A stretch of DNA of 64,000 nucleotides from positions 3,086,001-3,150,000 of the forward strand of contig JACSYO010001810.1 in the NCBI GenBank assembly GCA_016806645.1, in the 5' to 3' direction. Under the pieces are notes generated by a model, which did no database searches, was not told the origin of the DNA, and worked only from the letters and a program-made list of their open reading frames with translations. Below are positions 49,640 to 62,358 of this stretch, piece after piece; the first letter of the stretch is position 1; each line of letters begins with the position of its first letter. Origin of the DNA: Ophiodon elongatus (taxonomy: Eukaryota > Chordata > Actinopteri > Perciformes > Hexagrammidae). Made by a program: the position numbers and the translations under genes.

Positions 49640-50010
49640 CACAAGAACAATCTGTTTGTTTACATAACTGACTTGTTCTTCTTACCCTTTTCTGTCTTCT
49701 TTGGCCTGATACCCATTGCCACACTCTCACATTAAGATAAAACCCCCCTCTGATCCAAAACACAGGTTCAGTAAACTCTGACAGCTTTGCTATTTAAGAT
49801 CAGGATCGGCCCCCACTCCAAATTGTTGCAGCATTTGAAGGAGCATATTACTCTCCAGATACCTCATTAATCTCCATCACGGGTGCCAGCACTGACACAG
49901 CTGACAGCGAGGACAATGCCACCTGCTCTTCTCCCCCTTCTGCAGATAATGCATGTTTTACAGTAGCCCAGATGTCTACACTCAATAAAACATTTGACAA
50001 AACCAGTCTG
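49640..50010 (+). other. ola1: ola1 3' untranslated region
   Basis: About 370 bases run from the stop to just past an AATAAA hexamer; no open frame of interest. Confidence 0.65.
49984..49989 (+). promoter_or_regulatory. ola1: ola1 polyadenylation signal (AATAAA)
   Basis: AATAAA is followed about 18 bases later by a GT-rich element (GTCTGTGTGTGTTTTGG), the classic downstream element. This is a strong transcript-end call. Confidence 0.75.
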
Positions 50011-53000
50011 TGTGTGTTTTGGGATGTCTGTATTGAGTGGGAAGCTGCATGGGGATGGTGATAGTGGTCCTGCCGACCACTGATTAGAGAATTAAAAGAC
50101 ACAGCTGACATTGACTGTAGCAGAGAGGGGACAATTATAATTAAATCTGTTAAGTGATGCTGATTTTAGAAGGGCACATGCAGGATCCAGGTGTTTCGGC
50201 CAAAATAACTGGTCAGTTTAAATGATTATTTGTAAAGTGATTGAGTTAACCTTTCATTTACAATATTCATTTCATTTATGATTGATGAATATGTGTCCTC
50301 TATTTCACTGTCCCCACAGTACTTTGTTACAAACCTCTAATATAGCATCTTTGTTATGTTTACAGTTTATTTTTCCTGTCCCTGAACATTGAAGACAAAT
50401 ACAGACCTACAAGTAAATAGAATTAAATATGAAGAAATATTCATTCAAACATGTTTTTATTTTTAAAGAAGTCCACATCTTGTGATATTCTGTATAGTAT
50501 GAAAATAGAGGTTGACACAATCCACAACCAGAAAACGATTCCTGTTGTCTGAAGTAGTGTTTTTCTCGCCTCTATACTTTGTGTGTAAGTGTTTGTGAAG
50601 CGTTTATGCTGATGGAATTGTATGGCTGCAGCCGCAGTGCTCCAAAGTAAGATTGTATTCTCCATGGGAGTCCGAACAAAGAGCTGTAGATCAGCAGTGC
50701 TTTGGTGAATATCTTGTAACCATTAAGACTGCAGAGAACAAAATGGCCTTTTGATGGGAACAAAAAGATTGAATAAAAATGGTCATTTTACGGAGATAGT
50801 ATTGCATATCCAAGTTTTGGAAAGGAGCCGAGCCTGTGCTAGCACTACAAAGCACAGTGTTTGTCATGGAAATAAGGTGGATTATAGTCTTTGAGGTTTG
50901 AGATCAGTGGCAAAATATAGGATAGTGTTTATTGTGGTTGGATGGAACGAAAGAAGGATGACAACATGTGTATAAAATAACATTAAGCTTTCTTTGCCTG
51001 GTTGCTTTAGCATTAACCACTGATTTTAATCACTTAAAGATATTTCATGTAGCAGACCAACATTTAGAGCTCTCATATACTGTCCTGTGTGCAACAACAG
51101 GCTGTTTTCAGCTCACTGTTTTCTAAGTGAAACCATACCGATCCTCTTGAGAACACAATTGGGGCTTTGCATTCCTCTCGGGCTGGTGGTGGTGGTGTTG
51201 GCCAACCTAAATCCCACATATTCATCTGCTGTAGTTTTGAGGCTCGGAGATTGACGAGTTGTTCCCAGTGGTCTGGGTTGTAGAGTATTTTGTTTTTCAT
51301 AAAATGACAATAAATATTCTCAGAGCGAGTAATAAAGCTATTTAGAATCATGCAGATGTAGTATAGGAACAAAACACCATTACAAAGAGGCAATAATTAT
51401 AATAATATAATCATATCATTATGAATTATAAACTCACTGGATGTCCTTTCTGTCCTGACACAATTGAGCACATTTTAAAGTATATACAAGCATGAGCACA
51501 TCAGGTGTCTTAGGTGGATTGTTAAAGAATTCTAACTGGTTTAACCTCGAAGTACATCTAATTAAAAAAACGTCCAGAAATATGACGGAATCTCTGTTGG
51601 TACAAATGTTCTGTCAGCACCATCAATCAAGCGGTGCCACTCTGCCCAGAGGCAAACCACAGTGACATCAAACCACGAAGGCTAAGAGTGGAAAGCTCGC
51701 TTTTAAACACACACCCAGGAAAACAGACCGCGGCCTGCTATTGTAAATCACATGCACACCAAAGACCTTTGAAGAACTTTAAAAAAAGGAATGTATGACA
51801 TATAACAAATACACATATAAATAACTGCGCCATTTTTTAGAGCAGCTACGATGCACTAGGGATTGTGTGGGGAAATCCAATGGTTATTGTAAACGCATTG
51901 TATCATATCATTACAGAGAGGAATTATCTCTATTTTGGATGATGATAAAAGTGTTGCCATGTTGTAATTAGTGCCATTGTGTGACTTCTCTGTCTCTCAC
52001 ATGCATTATATACTGTGCAAAGAACAAACAAGAAATCAATGTAGAATCAAGATTTTACTAAAATAACACTTCATGTTCATTGATAAAAGTTAATGCAACA
52101 ATCTTGTTATACTATCATGATTCAACTTGGTGCTTTGATTTATTGCTCTCTCCGTCAGAGGGATAAAACCTGAGAGAAAGAAACACCATAAACAGCCCAG
52201 GAGACTTACAGAAAGAAGTGTTTAAATCATAATCAGGTTGCCAAATTCAAAATATGTAAATTAAATTATGTTTATTATTAAGGTCAATATAATGCAGTCC
52301 AGTACAACAACACTATAGGCTTTATAAAAGTAAACTGTATGGCTAAACAGTTGTATTAGATTACATTTGACTGTACAGGTGTACCTAGTAAGTGGCCACT
52401 GAGTGTAAATCTGCTTTTTAACGGACACACATAATCCTCATCTGTACATAGAGAAACTTATTATACATCATATTACTTCAGTGATCTTTGCACTAACATG
52501 CTAATACACATTACCAACCAGACCTCAACCCCTGTTTACACACATCTAACCAAAAATTATTCCATATATCGATACTTGAGCTAGTTGTCTAATTTCTGTT
52601 TCTATATTTACGCCTCTTACCTGAACTTACCTGTTTGTTTGCTTATCTCTGTGCAACCTTATTGTCTTTTTTTTTTCATGAGAGCGACTGAAATTCTGAT
52701 ACTAAATGCATTCGTATGTCCCATCTGTATGTAAAAAATCTTTTTAACTATAACATTACAAATTATTATAAAAACCTTGCTACTCTCACTTATACTTATG
52801 TATAACAGTTATATTCTCAGTTCAGACAGAAATTTGATATTCCATCCACACTTCTGTGCTGCACCAGATTCAATTCTCTCTCTCAGCTCCCATTTACAGT
52901 GTCCCACGAGGTGCCTCCAGCAGGGCAGTTTCTCTCCGTGGGGTCACTCTCTCTTAGACTGGCCTTCATGAAAACAACTGTCAATATGTTAATATGAAAC

Positions 53001-55470
53001 ACTATTGTGGGCTCACTCTGGTACTCCTCTTATCCTTTCCATTCTGCTCTGTGCCTCAATAACGATGTTCACCCCCAGAATAAAGTGAGAAGTGGCTTTT
53101 GCTTTGAAAAATAAAGTTTTCATTACTATTTCTAATCCATTTATTCTGTTAAATTTTGTTAAAAAATATCATTGAAATTTCCATATAACAATACTCAATG
53201 AAAACTGGCTCTGTGCAATGAGAAGGTCATTGATGCCCCTATTTACGATTATATCTATCACACAGAATCCTTATAGATGTGCTGAAGCTCCCACTGGGTA
53301 GTTGCACCACAGACTTCACAGATTCCTCTCCCAAAGTGAATACTAGGTCTGTCAATACAATCTCATTTCCTTTGTTTGCAACCCGAGCTGGTGACAACAC
53401 TCACAGGTCTGAAGACAAACACCATGGCAGTTATAAATGTCTCGTGTGGGCCACTGCGTCCACCAGGGTGTTGCATTTGAGCTGTTTTTAGGATATTTGA
53501 CTTTTCCCTTTAACTTGGAGGTCTTTGTAGAAATTGTTGATACCTTTCCAAGGACTCCTAGAGTAAGACCGACACAGCTGCAAAGGTTTTTCTAAAGCTG
53601 TTTCCATTGGCCTGTGTTTACCTGACACTTGGATTGACAGTAGAGTGATTGGAAATATCCACCATTCACTGCCGTGAGCTCCTGAGTGCACGGAAAGTGC
53701 TTTTGTAGTCTGGCTGTAATGGGCCAAGTTTGAATTGAAGGTTGAGAGAAATAGCCTCACTGCGGTCGCGCACTGTGAGGAACTGACACACCACAAATAA
53801 TACTCAGAAGTGGGGTCCTGATAGCATCACAGAGCATGTACAATAGCATGCAGGCTCTCATTTCAATGCACTTTCACAATGTTGTACCGTGCACAATCAG
53901 ATGGAGGGGAAAAAATCATGTCAACTACAAACTCAGATTGTGTCTCGGTTGTGTTCCTTTTTTGTCCTAGTAATCAAAGCACATCTTAAAACTCAAATGC
54001 TGATCACTTTCTTAATCACAGGTGAAAAATTATTAGTTTGCAGAAACACAAGAGCAAACCGGCCATGTTGAATGGCATCATTCAGATCATAGAGACATCA
54101 TAGAGACAGGATTCATCTATCAATGCCTTAAATAGAAATCTGTTTCGTGAACCTAAAAAAAAGGATACATGGCTACTGATCTAATCTGCCTTTATTTGAA
54201 CCATCATCATAAAATACAGTTTCTCTGTCAGAATCATAGTAAAAGTCAGTGTTTACCCCGTCAGTTGTATTTCATTCACTCCCAGCAGGCCACCGGCTCA
54301 GTTTTTAAAGCCAAGCGGTCGGTCATAGCAAGGAGCTGACACTTCATTCAAACTCAAAACAAATTGCGAAGAATGCAGGCAATCTTGCGAAAAACCAAAC
54401 TAAACTTTCCAAGCTGTATACTTGTGAAACAGCGGGCGAGTGGCATCAATGTTATCAGTGTGTGTACTGGTAGCTGTTAGCAGTTAGCAGTTAGCTAAAC
54501 ACCAAAACAATGGTGGGGTGCCAGCGATGCACTGTTATCACTGGCGGCCGGTTAAGAGTCGTGGGTGACTAGTTGGCAGGCAGTTAATGTCGGTATAAAA
54601 ACAGGCAGTATGAAACAGGCATTGAAATGTGTTGTGAGAAAGTGTGAGTCACCGCAAGCACAAGAGCCCTTGAGCATGCAGCAATAAGTGGCCACACCAA
54701 AAAATGTATGCAGTTTGCCGCAGTAGAGTGCGTGATTAGCCGTGGACGGACACAAAGGTTCACACTCATCACAGAAGCATGCACACATGTGCCCTTCACA
54801 TAACCCTCCTAGTGGAGATAATAAGCACTACGCAGTGGGGTATACAGATTTTACATTTGGAAAAGAGAGAGCACTGGTTTTAGATATCTATCTGTATCGG
54901 TATGGAGAAAAAACTAATTGAATTGGTGCATTATATGTGAAATAAAGAATCTGTCTGAATTTAGAATACCTTGTTTTGTGTTTTCATGTTCAATTATAAC
55001 ACCTGATAAAAGGACTTATAATAAGAAAACGTCTTGTGATAGGATCACACCAGCCACAACGCCAAATCGGGCCAGGGGTGTTAATTGGAGGGTGGGGGGG
55101 ATAGGGGGCAATGGTTATAGGTCCCTTGCCCACTTCCTACCCCCCTTTGGACTGAAACCATCTTCAAACCCGGCCCTTTGACCTAAACCACACACCTGTT
55201 AACTTTCATGACTGCATGTTGTACTGTTGTGATACAAAACAGACGCACACAAACACAGACTGGCCACCTTATATTTACAGTGTATAACCTAGCAACCGTC
55301 TCACTGCAACAGGTTTGCTTCAATGCAACTGAGAATAAACAATGGAACTTCAATCCTCACTACCATCAACCTCAGCACTGTAAAACTGAACATGCATCAT
55401 AAACAGGAAAATAATCCAACAAAGGATGATTGACATTTCCCCCGACAAACAACGTCACAGTGTGCAAAAC
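50011..55470. other. ola1-sp3 intergenic region
   Basis: A 5.5-kb spacer between two genes in the same direction. None of the short open frames resembles a known protein. It holds a short repeat remnant (52372-52408), tandem GTTAGCA units near 54474-54496, and otherwise unique AT-rich sequence. Confidence 0.7.
52372..52408 (+). repeat. Short dispersed-repeat terminus
   Basis: ACAGGTGTACCTAGTAAGTG followed by GCCACTGAGTGTA closely matches a phrase (GTGTACCTAATAAAGTGGCC) found at the ends of many fish repeats. Only this tail is left and the class is not assigned. Confidence 0.5.
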
Positions 55471-56240
55471 GAATAACCAATCACCTTGAAGAAGGAGGGC
55501 GGGATTTCCGGTGTGTGACGCAAACACTCCCAGTCAACACGGGAGGCCCCACCCTTTGTGTTACCTACCGCCCGTCAATCAAAACAGAAAAAAATTCTGA
55601 CAGTTATCCCCTGTTTCTACGCGTAAACAATCAATCGTATGTGCTGATAATGTCCGGTGGCTTGTGACTATCTGGACTCTCCGGTTCACGACGAGTCACG
55701 TGATGACTGGTACGTAACACGGCGCTGTGTCTCGTTCTCCAGCAAGCTAACGAGCTACCGCAGGCATCCTCTGGCTGCATTAGCTCGCAGGCTAGTGGAT
55801 GCTGTGATAGAGCTAATCATCGCTAAGTGAGCTAAGCTACCCGAGTTAGCTCGTTTAGGTCACATCACTAGTCTCTAACTGATTATTGCCACGTGGCTGT
55901 TTTCTTCGTGGAGTTTGGTTCAGGTGGTTAGAAGGCAGTTGTGGTTTTATTGTTTGCTAGTCGACGTTATGACGTGATGGCTCCTCTAGTTGGTGTCAGG
56001 CTGTTTAGCTCACGGCTTCGTCCAGCTTGGATTCAAGTGACATGCTTGAACTCCAGTGATCTCATTACCTGGGTGCTGTCATAGGTGCCCTTTAGGGTTT
56101 AACACAGGACAAGAATCCGTAACTCCTAACTAGACTTTGCTCTTTGGCAATAAGTTATGATTTATATGTGGCCCAGTAATGGACACCCATTTCATTTCCT
56201 ATTAGAGGACACAGCCATCCCCCTGACCTGCTAGCACCTC
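55471..56240 (+). promoter_or_regulatory. sp3a: sp3 promoter and 5' untranslated region
   Basis: CpG-richer sequence follows the AT-rich spacer. It holds a CCAAT box (ATAACCAATCACC, about 55471-55483) and a palindromic E-box TCACGTGA at 55696-55703. AGCTAAC/TTAGCTCG-type repeats from 55740 to 55860 are typical of fish 5' leaders. The leader must be spliced into exon 2 through the acceptor tcctattag ending at 56205. The exact exon 1 donor is not determined; candidates are GTACGT at 55711 and GTGAGC at 55827. Confidence 0.5.
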
Positions 56241-56285
56241 ATGTTGGGTCACCGTGACAGGGTGGACAGTGCTGCAGCTGATGTG
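56241..56285 (+). CDS. sp3a: sp3 coding exon 2 (predicted start), tentative
   Basis: ATG at 56241 opens MLGHRDRVDSAAADV, with an in-frame TAG just upstream and a strong donor GTAAGT at 56286. The phase-0 junction with exon 3 gives DSAAADVTSDSSIQLTG, which resembles the region preceding WEVL in Sp1/Sp3. The exon itself starts at 56206 or 56208. No other exon with an SP box was found between 55500 and 57889. Confidence 0.5.
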
Positions 56286-59200
56286 GTAAGTCAGCACCTC
56301 TGCTAGATCAGACACAGCCACAGCAGTTAGGTTAAGGCCTCAGTCACAACTGAGCAACGTTGGTGGTTGGAGCGTAGTCAAGCATTGACATTTAGGTGGA
56401 CATCTCATTGCATCAACGGGAATGTTTTTACCAGTAACTCCTAAAACAGACTCAGTAAGGGCATCCATATCCTTCTGGTCATGTGACTACATGTACTCAG
56501 GCTAAACCCAGTGGCCCTTGTATATCACATATTGAATGCAATTGCAGTCATCACTGGAAGTACTATGTAACTAGATCTTCTATATATGATGTAGTGTATG
56601 CATCTGGCAATTCATTCTATTGCTTCGTGCTTATTTTGTACTGCGTAGATTATGAGTACAAAACAGCTTAACTTTTTTAATGCAATCAGAAGAGCGGGAT
56701 CTCTATTATTGCATACAGTATCACAAAACATAATATCGCAATACTTTTGATATTTCTTTCATCCCTAACCACACGTGCATCAGGGTGTGAAGTGAAGTTC
56801 AACTCTAGATAAATGAATGTAAATTGATGTGGTTTTGTATTTGTGCTTATTGATGAGATTGATAATGTGCAACTGCATGGGTATATGTTTTTGTTGGCAC
56901 TCAAAAAGCCAGCTGAATCAAGAATGTTTAAGCTGTTCAGACTATTTTTGGGATGTACATTTATACATGTTATCACATAAAATGCTTTTGCCATTGTGCT
57001 GTAGTTGTTTAATTTGTAATTATTATTTTTTATAATTATCTACCAATCAATCTGACAAAAGACATGAAGCCAGGAGCACTACTTAAATGTTTTCACTTTA
57101 AAGCCGCTGCAAGAGCGTTAAGTTTGTATTTATAGTAAATTAAGGCTTCATTACAACTGTGACAGCATAACAAAGCAGAACACATAAGACAACTGTGAGG
57201 TTTCTTTCTGACTGTGTTCACACAGCTCTCGTTTGATACGGTCGACACAAACCCGTGTGTGTTTGCCCGTTTGCGGAGGTTAGCTTTGTCTGATAAGAAT
57301 GCTGTCGTCGACTGCGTCAAGACCACCTGAAAACGTAGCACTAACAACCATAAATATAGCCTTCAAGCGTAGTTAGGTGTAGCAGGAGTTGCTGTAGGCC
57401 ATGAAATTTGACTTGATGGGTCAGAGTAGCTGACGGAGGACGACATACCACTGCCATTGTCTAATGTATGAGTAACCAGTCAGACTTCAGTTATGACATC
57501 AGGGTTACAGCTCTTGATGTATCGCGATTTATAATAAATCAGCATTGAATCTTACAGAATAAAACTTACAAAGCTACGGTGATATCGCATTCATAGATTA
57601 ACAGTTACTAAGCATAGGAACATTTATGTGAAACTTAATTTAAATTTATTTCCTATGCAGCTACCGACTCAAAATTATTTTGCTAATTTTGCCCTCTGCC
57701 CCAACATGCTAGCACTATTTTGTCTTCAAAATATTGGGCTGTGTACAAAGTCTCAAATATATTTTCTGTACATTTTAAAAATCAGGTTATAACTAGACTT
57801 CTGAGCAAGTGCTTTGCATTGCTTAAAATATGTAACTAACAACAAGTGCCTAATTTCTTTTTTTTAATGTTAATAATTTATTTTCTCAGACATCAGACTC
57901 ATCTATTCAGCTTACTGGAACGGAAAAATGGGAGGTTTTAACCTCCACAACAGCAGCAAAAGATGAATCTGGATTTATTCACATCCAAAATCAAGGAATA
58001 TTAACATCGAACGGACAGTATGTTCTTCCTCTCCAGAACTTACAGAGTCAGCCAATCTTTGTGACGTCGGGAACGGACGCCTCCTCTGCCAATTCAGTGC
58101 CTAACATTCAGTACCAAGTAATTCCTCAGATTCAAACAGCAGATGGACAGCTGAGCTTCTCCACATCCGGCATGGAAGGAGCGACTCTGTCTCAGAATGC
58201 CACAGGGCAGATTCAGATCTTGCCTGACGGTAGCCAGAGTCTCAGTGTCACATCAACTGCAAACATCCTTAATAACAACCAGAACCTCATATCACAGACT
58301 GGTAATGTCCAGCAGCTCCAGGGGGTTTCTCTTGGCAGCGCCACCTTCAACAACCAGGGTCAGGTTGTTACTAATGTGCCTATGGGTTTGCCTGGGAACA
58401 TCACTTTTGTTCCTATTAACAGTGTGGACTTGGATTCCCTTGGCCTCTCTGGTGCTCAGACTATAGCAACAGGGATCACTGCTGATGGCCAGCTAATTAT
58501 GACGAGTCAGCCCGTTGATGGCTCGGAGAGTCTGGCGAAGACAGATAATCACCTTTCACAGACACTACCAGTCGATGGCTCAAATGCAAATCATGAGATA
58601 TATGTGCCAACGTCTTCCTCTCACATACAAATTCAAACGAACGAATCAGGTCTGCTGACACAAGACCCTTCATTGTCATCGGGGGGTACAGAGCAAGCGG
58701 ACTCGGGTTCTGGTCTCCAGGAGGGCTTCATCCAACAGAGCCAGGAGCAGAGCATCCAGGTGTCCTCAGCTCAGTCCATCATCCAGCTGCAGCAGGTACC
58801 TATTCAGACCACCAACGGTCAGGTGGTCCAGTCCATGGCGACAGGCGGGCAGAACCTGCAAAACGTGCAGCTGATCAACCCGGGAACATTCATCATCCAA
58901 GCTCAGACGGTCACACCGTCGGGTCAGATACAATGGCAGACCTTTCAGGTGCAGGGAGTGCAGAACCTACAGAATCTGCAGCTGCCAACAACCCCACCCC
59001 AGCAGATAACCCTGGCTCCAGTCCAGACGCTATCACTGGGTTCCAGTCCAGTCAGCATCAGCACGGGACAGATCCCCAACCTGCAGACAGTGACAGTCAA
59101 CACAATGGCTCAACATGAAGGAGACACAGACAACTTTGGAGGTACAGTAGCTCTTTTAATTAATGAATGTATAATGTACTTCATTTTTATTTTGTGGCAT

Positions 59201-62200
59201 TTATTTTTAGAAATCCTACTACTTTGACGTATTTCAGAAGGGTCCAGCTTTAGAAAATTACTTTTAAAATGCCATACTGTACTTAATTACTGCATTTATT
59301 ACAACTGTTATTTTTTTATTTTATTTTTTACAAAGACCTGCCTTACTCTGCCTTTTATTGTCTAGTACTCCTTGCCTTCTTTGCATAATTTGTCAATTCA
59401 GTTTTTTTGCTGACAAACAAGATTGGTGGAAGGTTTGGTAGGGTTGATGATTGAAACTCAGATGTGGATGTTCTCATAAGGATGGCAGCCTTCTTGTGCA
59501 GGACTCTCATACATATTATTACAATGTCCTGATTTATTTCTCTATGAAGATAACATTTTTCTCTGTGGTGTCCTAATTAAACACAATGTTAACCTTAATG
59601 ATGAAAGGGCATACTGATGAACAAGAAGATTTAAGAATGGCACTTCATATCAAATAGGTTGCCGACCCTTGTGTCACACTAACACATTCAATGTGAATGG
59701 ATGTGTGGTGACAGACAGTCCAAAGTGCCGTCTGCGTAAAATCATCTGTACTGTTGTAGGAATCTAACTGACTACTAATCTACTACAATTAAATCAGTCA
59801 ATAGGCCTTGTCCACTGAAGACACCGTGACGCGTCACAGCAGGAAAAGCACAGGTGTAAATCATGAAATGAATGATGGCTGAATTCCATTTAGCTTCTTC
59901 AGTTTCACAAACCTGGTAATGTGCATGCTGGCTCTCTGTCGTGGCTTATTGGCTTAAAAAACAAACAGTAAAGCCTGTGCTATTCTTTCTGTGATGTTCT
60001 GTGAAAATGGTCTATATTTTTAGTCTAAAAATGTATACTATTATATAAAATTGAAAGAAAATCAACAAAGACTTCATATTTTAGAAGCTGTATGCAGCGA
60101 AGGCTTAGTATTTTTTCGTAGATAATTTGCCTAAACAATTGGAGTTTTCTTTATAAATATAGTTTGTTTACATTCAGCATCTCTACAAAATACATTGTTT
60201 GTATCTTTTTAAAGTGATTTTTGTTTAGTTTGTATGTAATAATAGCTATCAAAACATTGTGATGTTTTTGATTGTAACAAAGTCCTTCCTTCCGTTTCCG
60301 GCCTCTTGTGGGCTAAAAATCCACAGGGTATGTTGATTGAATGATCAAAATGACCATTAATACATTTTCTGTCAATCAAGTAATTATTTTATCACAAAGT
60401 TTAACATGTGAAATTTGCTGCCATGCTGTCACACAGAATCATGGACTATCTCTCTCTCTCTGAAGGATTTTTGATAAGTTTACCAGAGCTTGACATTTAC
60501 GTACACATTATTTCCAGACATTCGGATAAAAGAAGAGCCAGACTCTGGAGACTGGCAGCTAAGCACCGACTCCACCCTGAACACAAGCGACCTGTCCCAC
60601 CTTCGCGTCAGGCTGGTGGATGAGGACGATCAGTTGGGTCAGGAGGGCAAGAGGCTGCGCAGAGTGGCGTGTACTTGCCCCAACTGTAAAGAGTCAGGTG
60701 GGAGGTGAGTAAGCCCGACTTCATACTCTGTACTGCTCTGCATTGGACATAAACATATCGGGACCCTAACCGCCCATATCTGTCTTCCTCAGAGGATCCA
60801 CCACGGGGAAAAAGAAGCAGCACATCTGCCACATTGCTGGCTGTGGGAAAGTATATGGAAAGACATCACACCTGCGAGCACACCTGCGCTGGCATTCGGG
60901 GGAGCGACCTTTTGTTTGCAGCTGGATGTTCTGTGGGAAGAGGTTCACACGCAGCGACGAGCTGCAGAGACACAGGAGAACACACACAGGTGCAATTTTA
61001 TTTTTGCTCCCTCTGTTTGCACATCAGGAAAACACCAGTAAAATGTGTTAATTTGTGCCCTGCAAAGTGTGAGTCACGTAAGAAATAACAGCGTTTGTCC
61101 CCCTTTAGATTTACATGTAAAATGTCAGGTGAGGGTTGAAGGCCATTGTGAAAAAAGTACAACCAGATTTCACAGTTTTCTAGTTCAGGATGGGGTTTAA
61201 ACCATTTTTTCTGCAGTCTAATTTGCAGAATCTGTTGACATCAGATTAAATAACAAAAGTGTGAGCCGTTTGGCTTTTTGGTTTATCCCATTATTTTCCT
61301 TTTGAATCTGAACAATCTTGTATCTGCTCACCTAATTTGCCGTTTCATGAAATCTTTCCCTGCTGTTGCCTGTAGCCTATGAGAAGTCCAGTGAAATATA
61401 CCAGCACAACATAATGATCTACATTATCTGATGACACTTACTCCCATAATAGACTTTTAAAAGCGATATAACCAGTTTATAAGCCCTTGCCATATAATTG
61501 GCCGACTGAGGCCTCTGACAGTATGGCCTATAGTAGCATTTCATTACAATGTCAGCTTCAAGCTCAGATATCAAAAGGGTAGTTCTGATTTTTTTTTAAG
61601 TGGGGTTGTATGAAGTACTTATCCATACTCAGTGTGTACCCACAGTAGTTTTTAAGTGGTTAAAATACATTTTCCAAACTGGGGAGGCGTGCCGACCGCG
61701 ATTCTGTTACGGTCCACACTGACTGGATAAGTAGCTCATACAACCCCACTTTAAACAATCCAAACTATCCCTTGAAGAGTTGGGTATTTAATAATTCTAG
61801 GTTTATAATTGGTGATAATTCAATCAACTATATAGCATGAATTTGTCATCAATTTATTTGTCAGTGATGTGATGATATAGCCTTCAGTGACATTTCTGCC
61901 TTTATTTTATTCATCAGAAAACCCAATTGAACTTGGCTGCCACTTTCTTGAACTTACCTCCTCACCTATGAAACATATACTCCAGATAGATGCCATGTTT
62001 GACTCTCTCCGAATGTATTCAGCATCAAACTCTTTATCTCTCAAACTATATTTTCTCTCTGGCAGGAGAGAAGAAGTTTGTCTGCCCAGAATGTTCAAAG
62101 CGTTTCATGCGGAGCGACCACCTGGCGAAGCACATTAAAACTCATCAGAACAAAAAAGGCGTGAACTCTGGCAGCGCTGTGGTGGCCTCGATGGAATCCG

Positions 62201-62358
62201 CGGGGTCCTCAGACAGTATCATCACCACGGCAGGCGGGACCACCCTCATCCTCACCAACATCCAGCAGGGTTCCAGCAACGCCCAGGACATCCTGGCCAA
62301 CGCAGAGATCCCTCTCCAGCTCGTCACCACGGTAGCGGCCAGCGAAGTCATGGAGTGA
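56241..62358 (+). CDS. sp3a: Sp3 transcription factor (probably sp3a)
   Basis: Sp3 is a ubiquitous nuclear GC-box binding activator/repressor. Five coding exons (56241-56285, 57890-59141, 60518-60704, 60793-60989, 62066-62358) join in frame to 657 residues; human SP3 is 781. In order they give a short N-terminus, glutamine-rich activation regions (about 30-430, including NITFVPINSVDLDSLGLSGA), and the inhibitory SUMO-acceptor motif IKEEP (about 436-440). A Btd box CTCPNC follows (484-489), then three C2H2 fingers at about 507-529, 537-559 and 567-587. The contact helices are KTSHLRAH, RSDELQRH and RSDHLAKH. The C-terminal DILANAEIPLQLVT and final VME separate Sp3 from Sp1 and Sp4. The N-terminal SP box (SPLALLAATC) is absent from this model. 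The a/b paralogue call rests on linkage to ola1 and sp9. Confidence 0.93.
56286..57889 (+). other. sp3 intron 2
   Basis: A 1.6-kb AT-rich intron. No named repeat or gene is seen, and the expected SP-box exon was looked for here without success. Confidence 0.75.
57890..59141 (+). CDS. sp3a: sp3 large glutamine-rich exon
   Basis: The acceptor is ttttctcag before 57890 and the donor is GTACAG at 59142. The exon begins TSDSSIQLTGTEKWEVLTST, then NGQYVLPLQNLQSQPIF and NIQYQVIPQIQTADGQLSFS. Later it has GNITFVPINSVDLDSLGLSG and PGTFIIQAQTVTPSGQIQWQ, as in SP3. An internal GTG/ATG is not the start; the frame is open back to the acceptor. Confidence 0.95.
59142..60517 (+). other. sp3 intron 3
   Basis: A 1.4-kb AT-rich intron. 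Around 59790-59960 the sequence (GTGACGCGTCACAGCAGG, then AAATGAATGATGGCTGAATT) may be a dispersed repeat, but I could not delimit it. Confidence 0.7.
60518..60704 (+). CDS. sp3a: sp3 exon with IKEEP and Btd box
   Basis: The acceptor is tatttccag before 60518 and the donor is GTGAGT at 60705. The exon encodes IRIKEEPDSGDWQLSTDSTL, NTSDLSHLRVRLVDEDDQLG and QEGKRLRRVACTCPNCKESG. The lysine in IKEEP is the known SUMO acceptor of the Sp3 inhibitory domain. Confidence 0.96.
60793..60989 (+). CDS. sp3a: sp3 exon with zinc fingers 1 and 2
   Basis: The acceptor is tcttcctcag before 60793 and the donor is GTGCAA at 60990. The exon encodes GSTTGKKKQHICHIAGCGKV, YGKTSHLRAHLRWHSGERPF, VCSWMFCGKRFTRSDELQRH and RRTHT. 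Ser replaces the usual Asn after the first Cys of finger 2, a position that is not zinc-binding. Confidence 0.96.
60990..62065 (+). other. sp3 intron 5
   Basis: A 1.1-kb intron that contains a complete-looking 200-base MITE at 61574-61773. Confidence 0.85.
61574..61773. mobile_element. MITE with long terminal inverted repeats
   Basis: The left end AAGGGTAGTTCTGATTTTTT, then AAGTGGGGTTGTATGAAGTA and CTTATCC, is mirrored by the right end. Read on the minus strand the right end is AAGGGATAGTTTGGATTGTT, then AAAGTGGGGTTGTATGAGCT and ACTTATCC. The inverted repeats extend about 60 bases each around a core of roughly 80. There is no coding capacity. The ends resemble a fish element family I recognise (starting AAAGGGATAGTTCGGATT). 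Confidence 0.8.
62066..62358 (+). CDS. sp3a: sp3 terminal exon (finger 3 and C-terminus)
   Basis: The acceptor is tctctggcag before 62066. The exon encodes EKKFVCPECSKRFMRSDHLA, KHIKTHQNKKGVNSG, AGGTTLILTNIQQGSSNAQD and ILANAEIPLQLVTTVAASEV, ending ME and TGA at 62356-62358. Confidence 0.97.

Noticed and set aside
50011..55470. An additional gene between ola1 and sp3
   Set aside because: No frame shows conserved protein features or plausible exon chains; the human interval also has no gene there.
55703..55716. ATGACTG followed by GTACGT as the canonical MTAPE-type start of Sp3
   Set aside because: Joining it to the next exon gives a stop within a dozen codons in the frames tested.
58061..59227. 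Separate sp3 start at 58061 and an end at 59227
   Set aside because: The frame is open back to a good acceptor at 57889, and the right end runs past a GT donor into intron; the IKEEP exon joins in frame at 59141.
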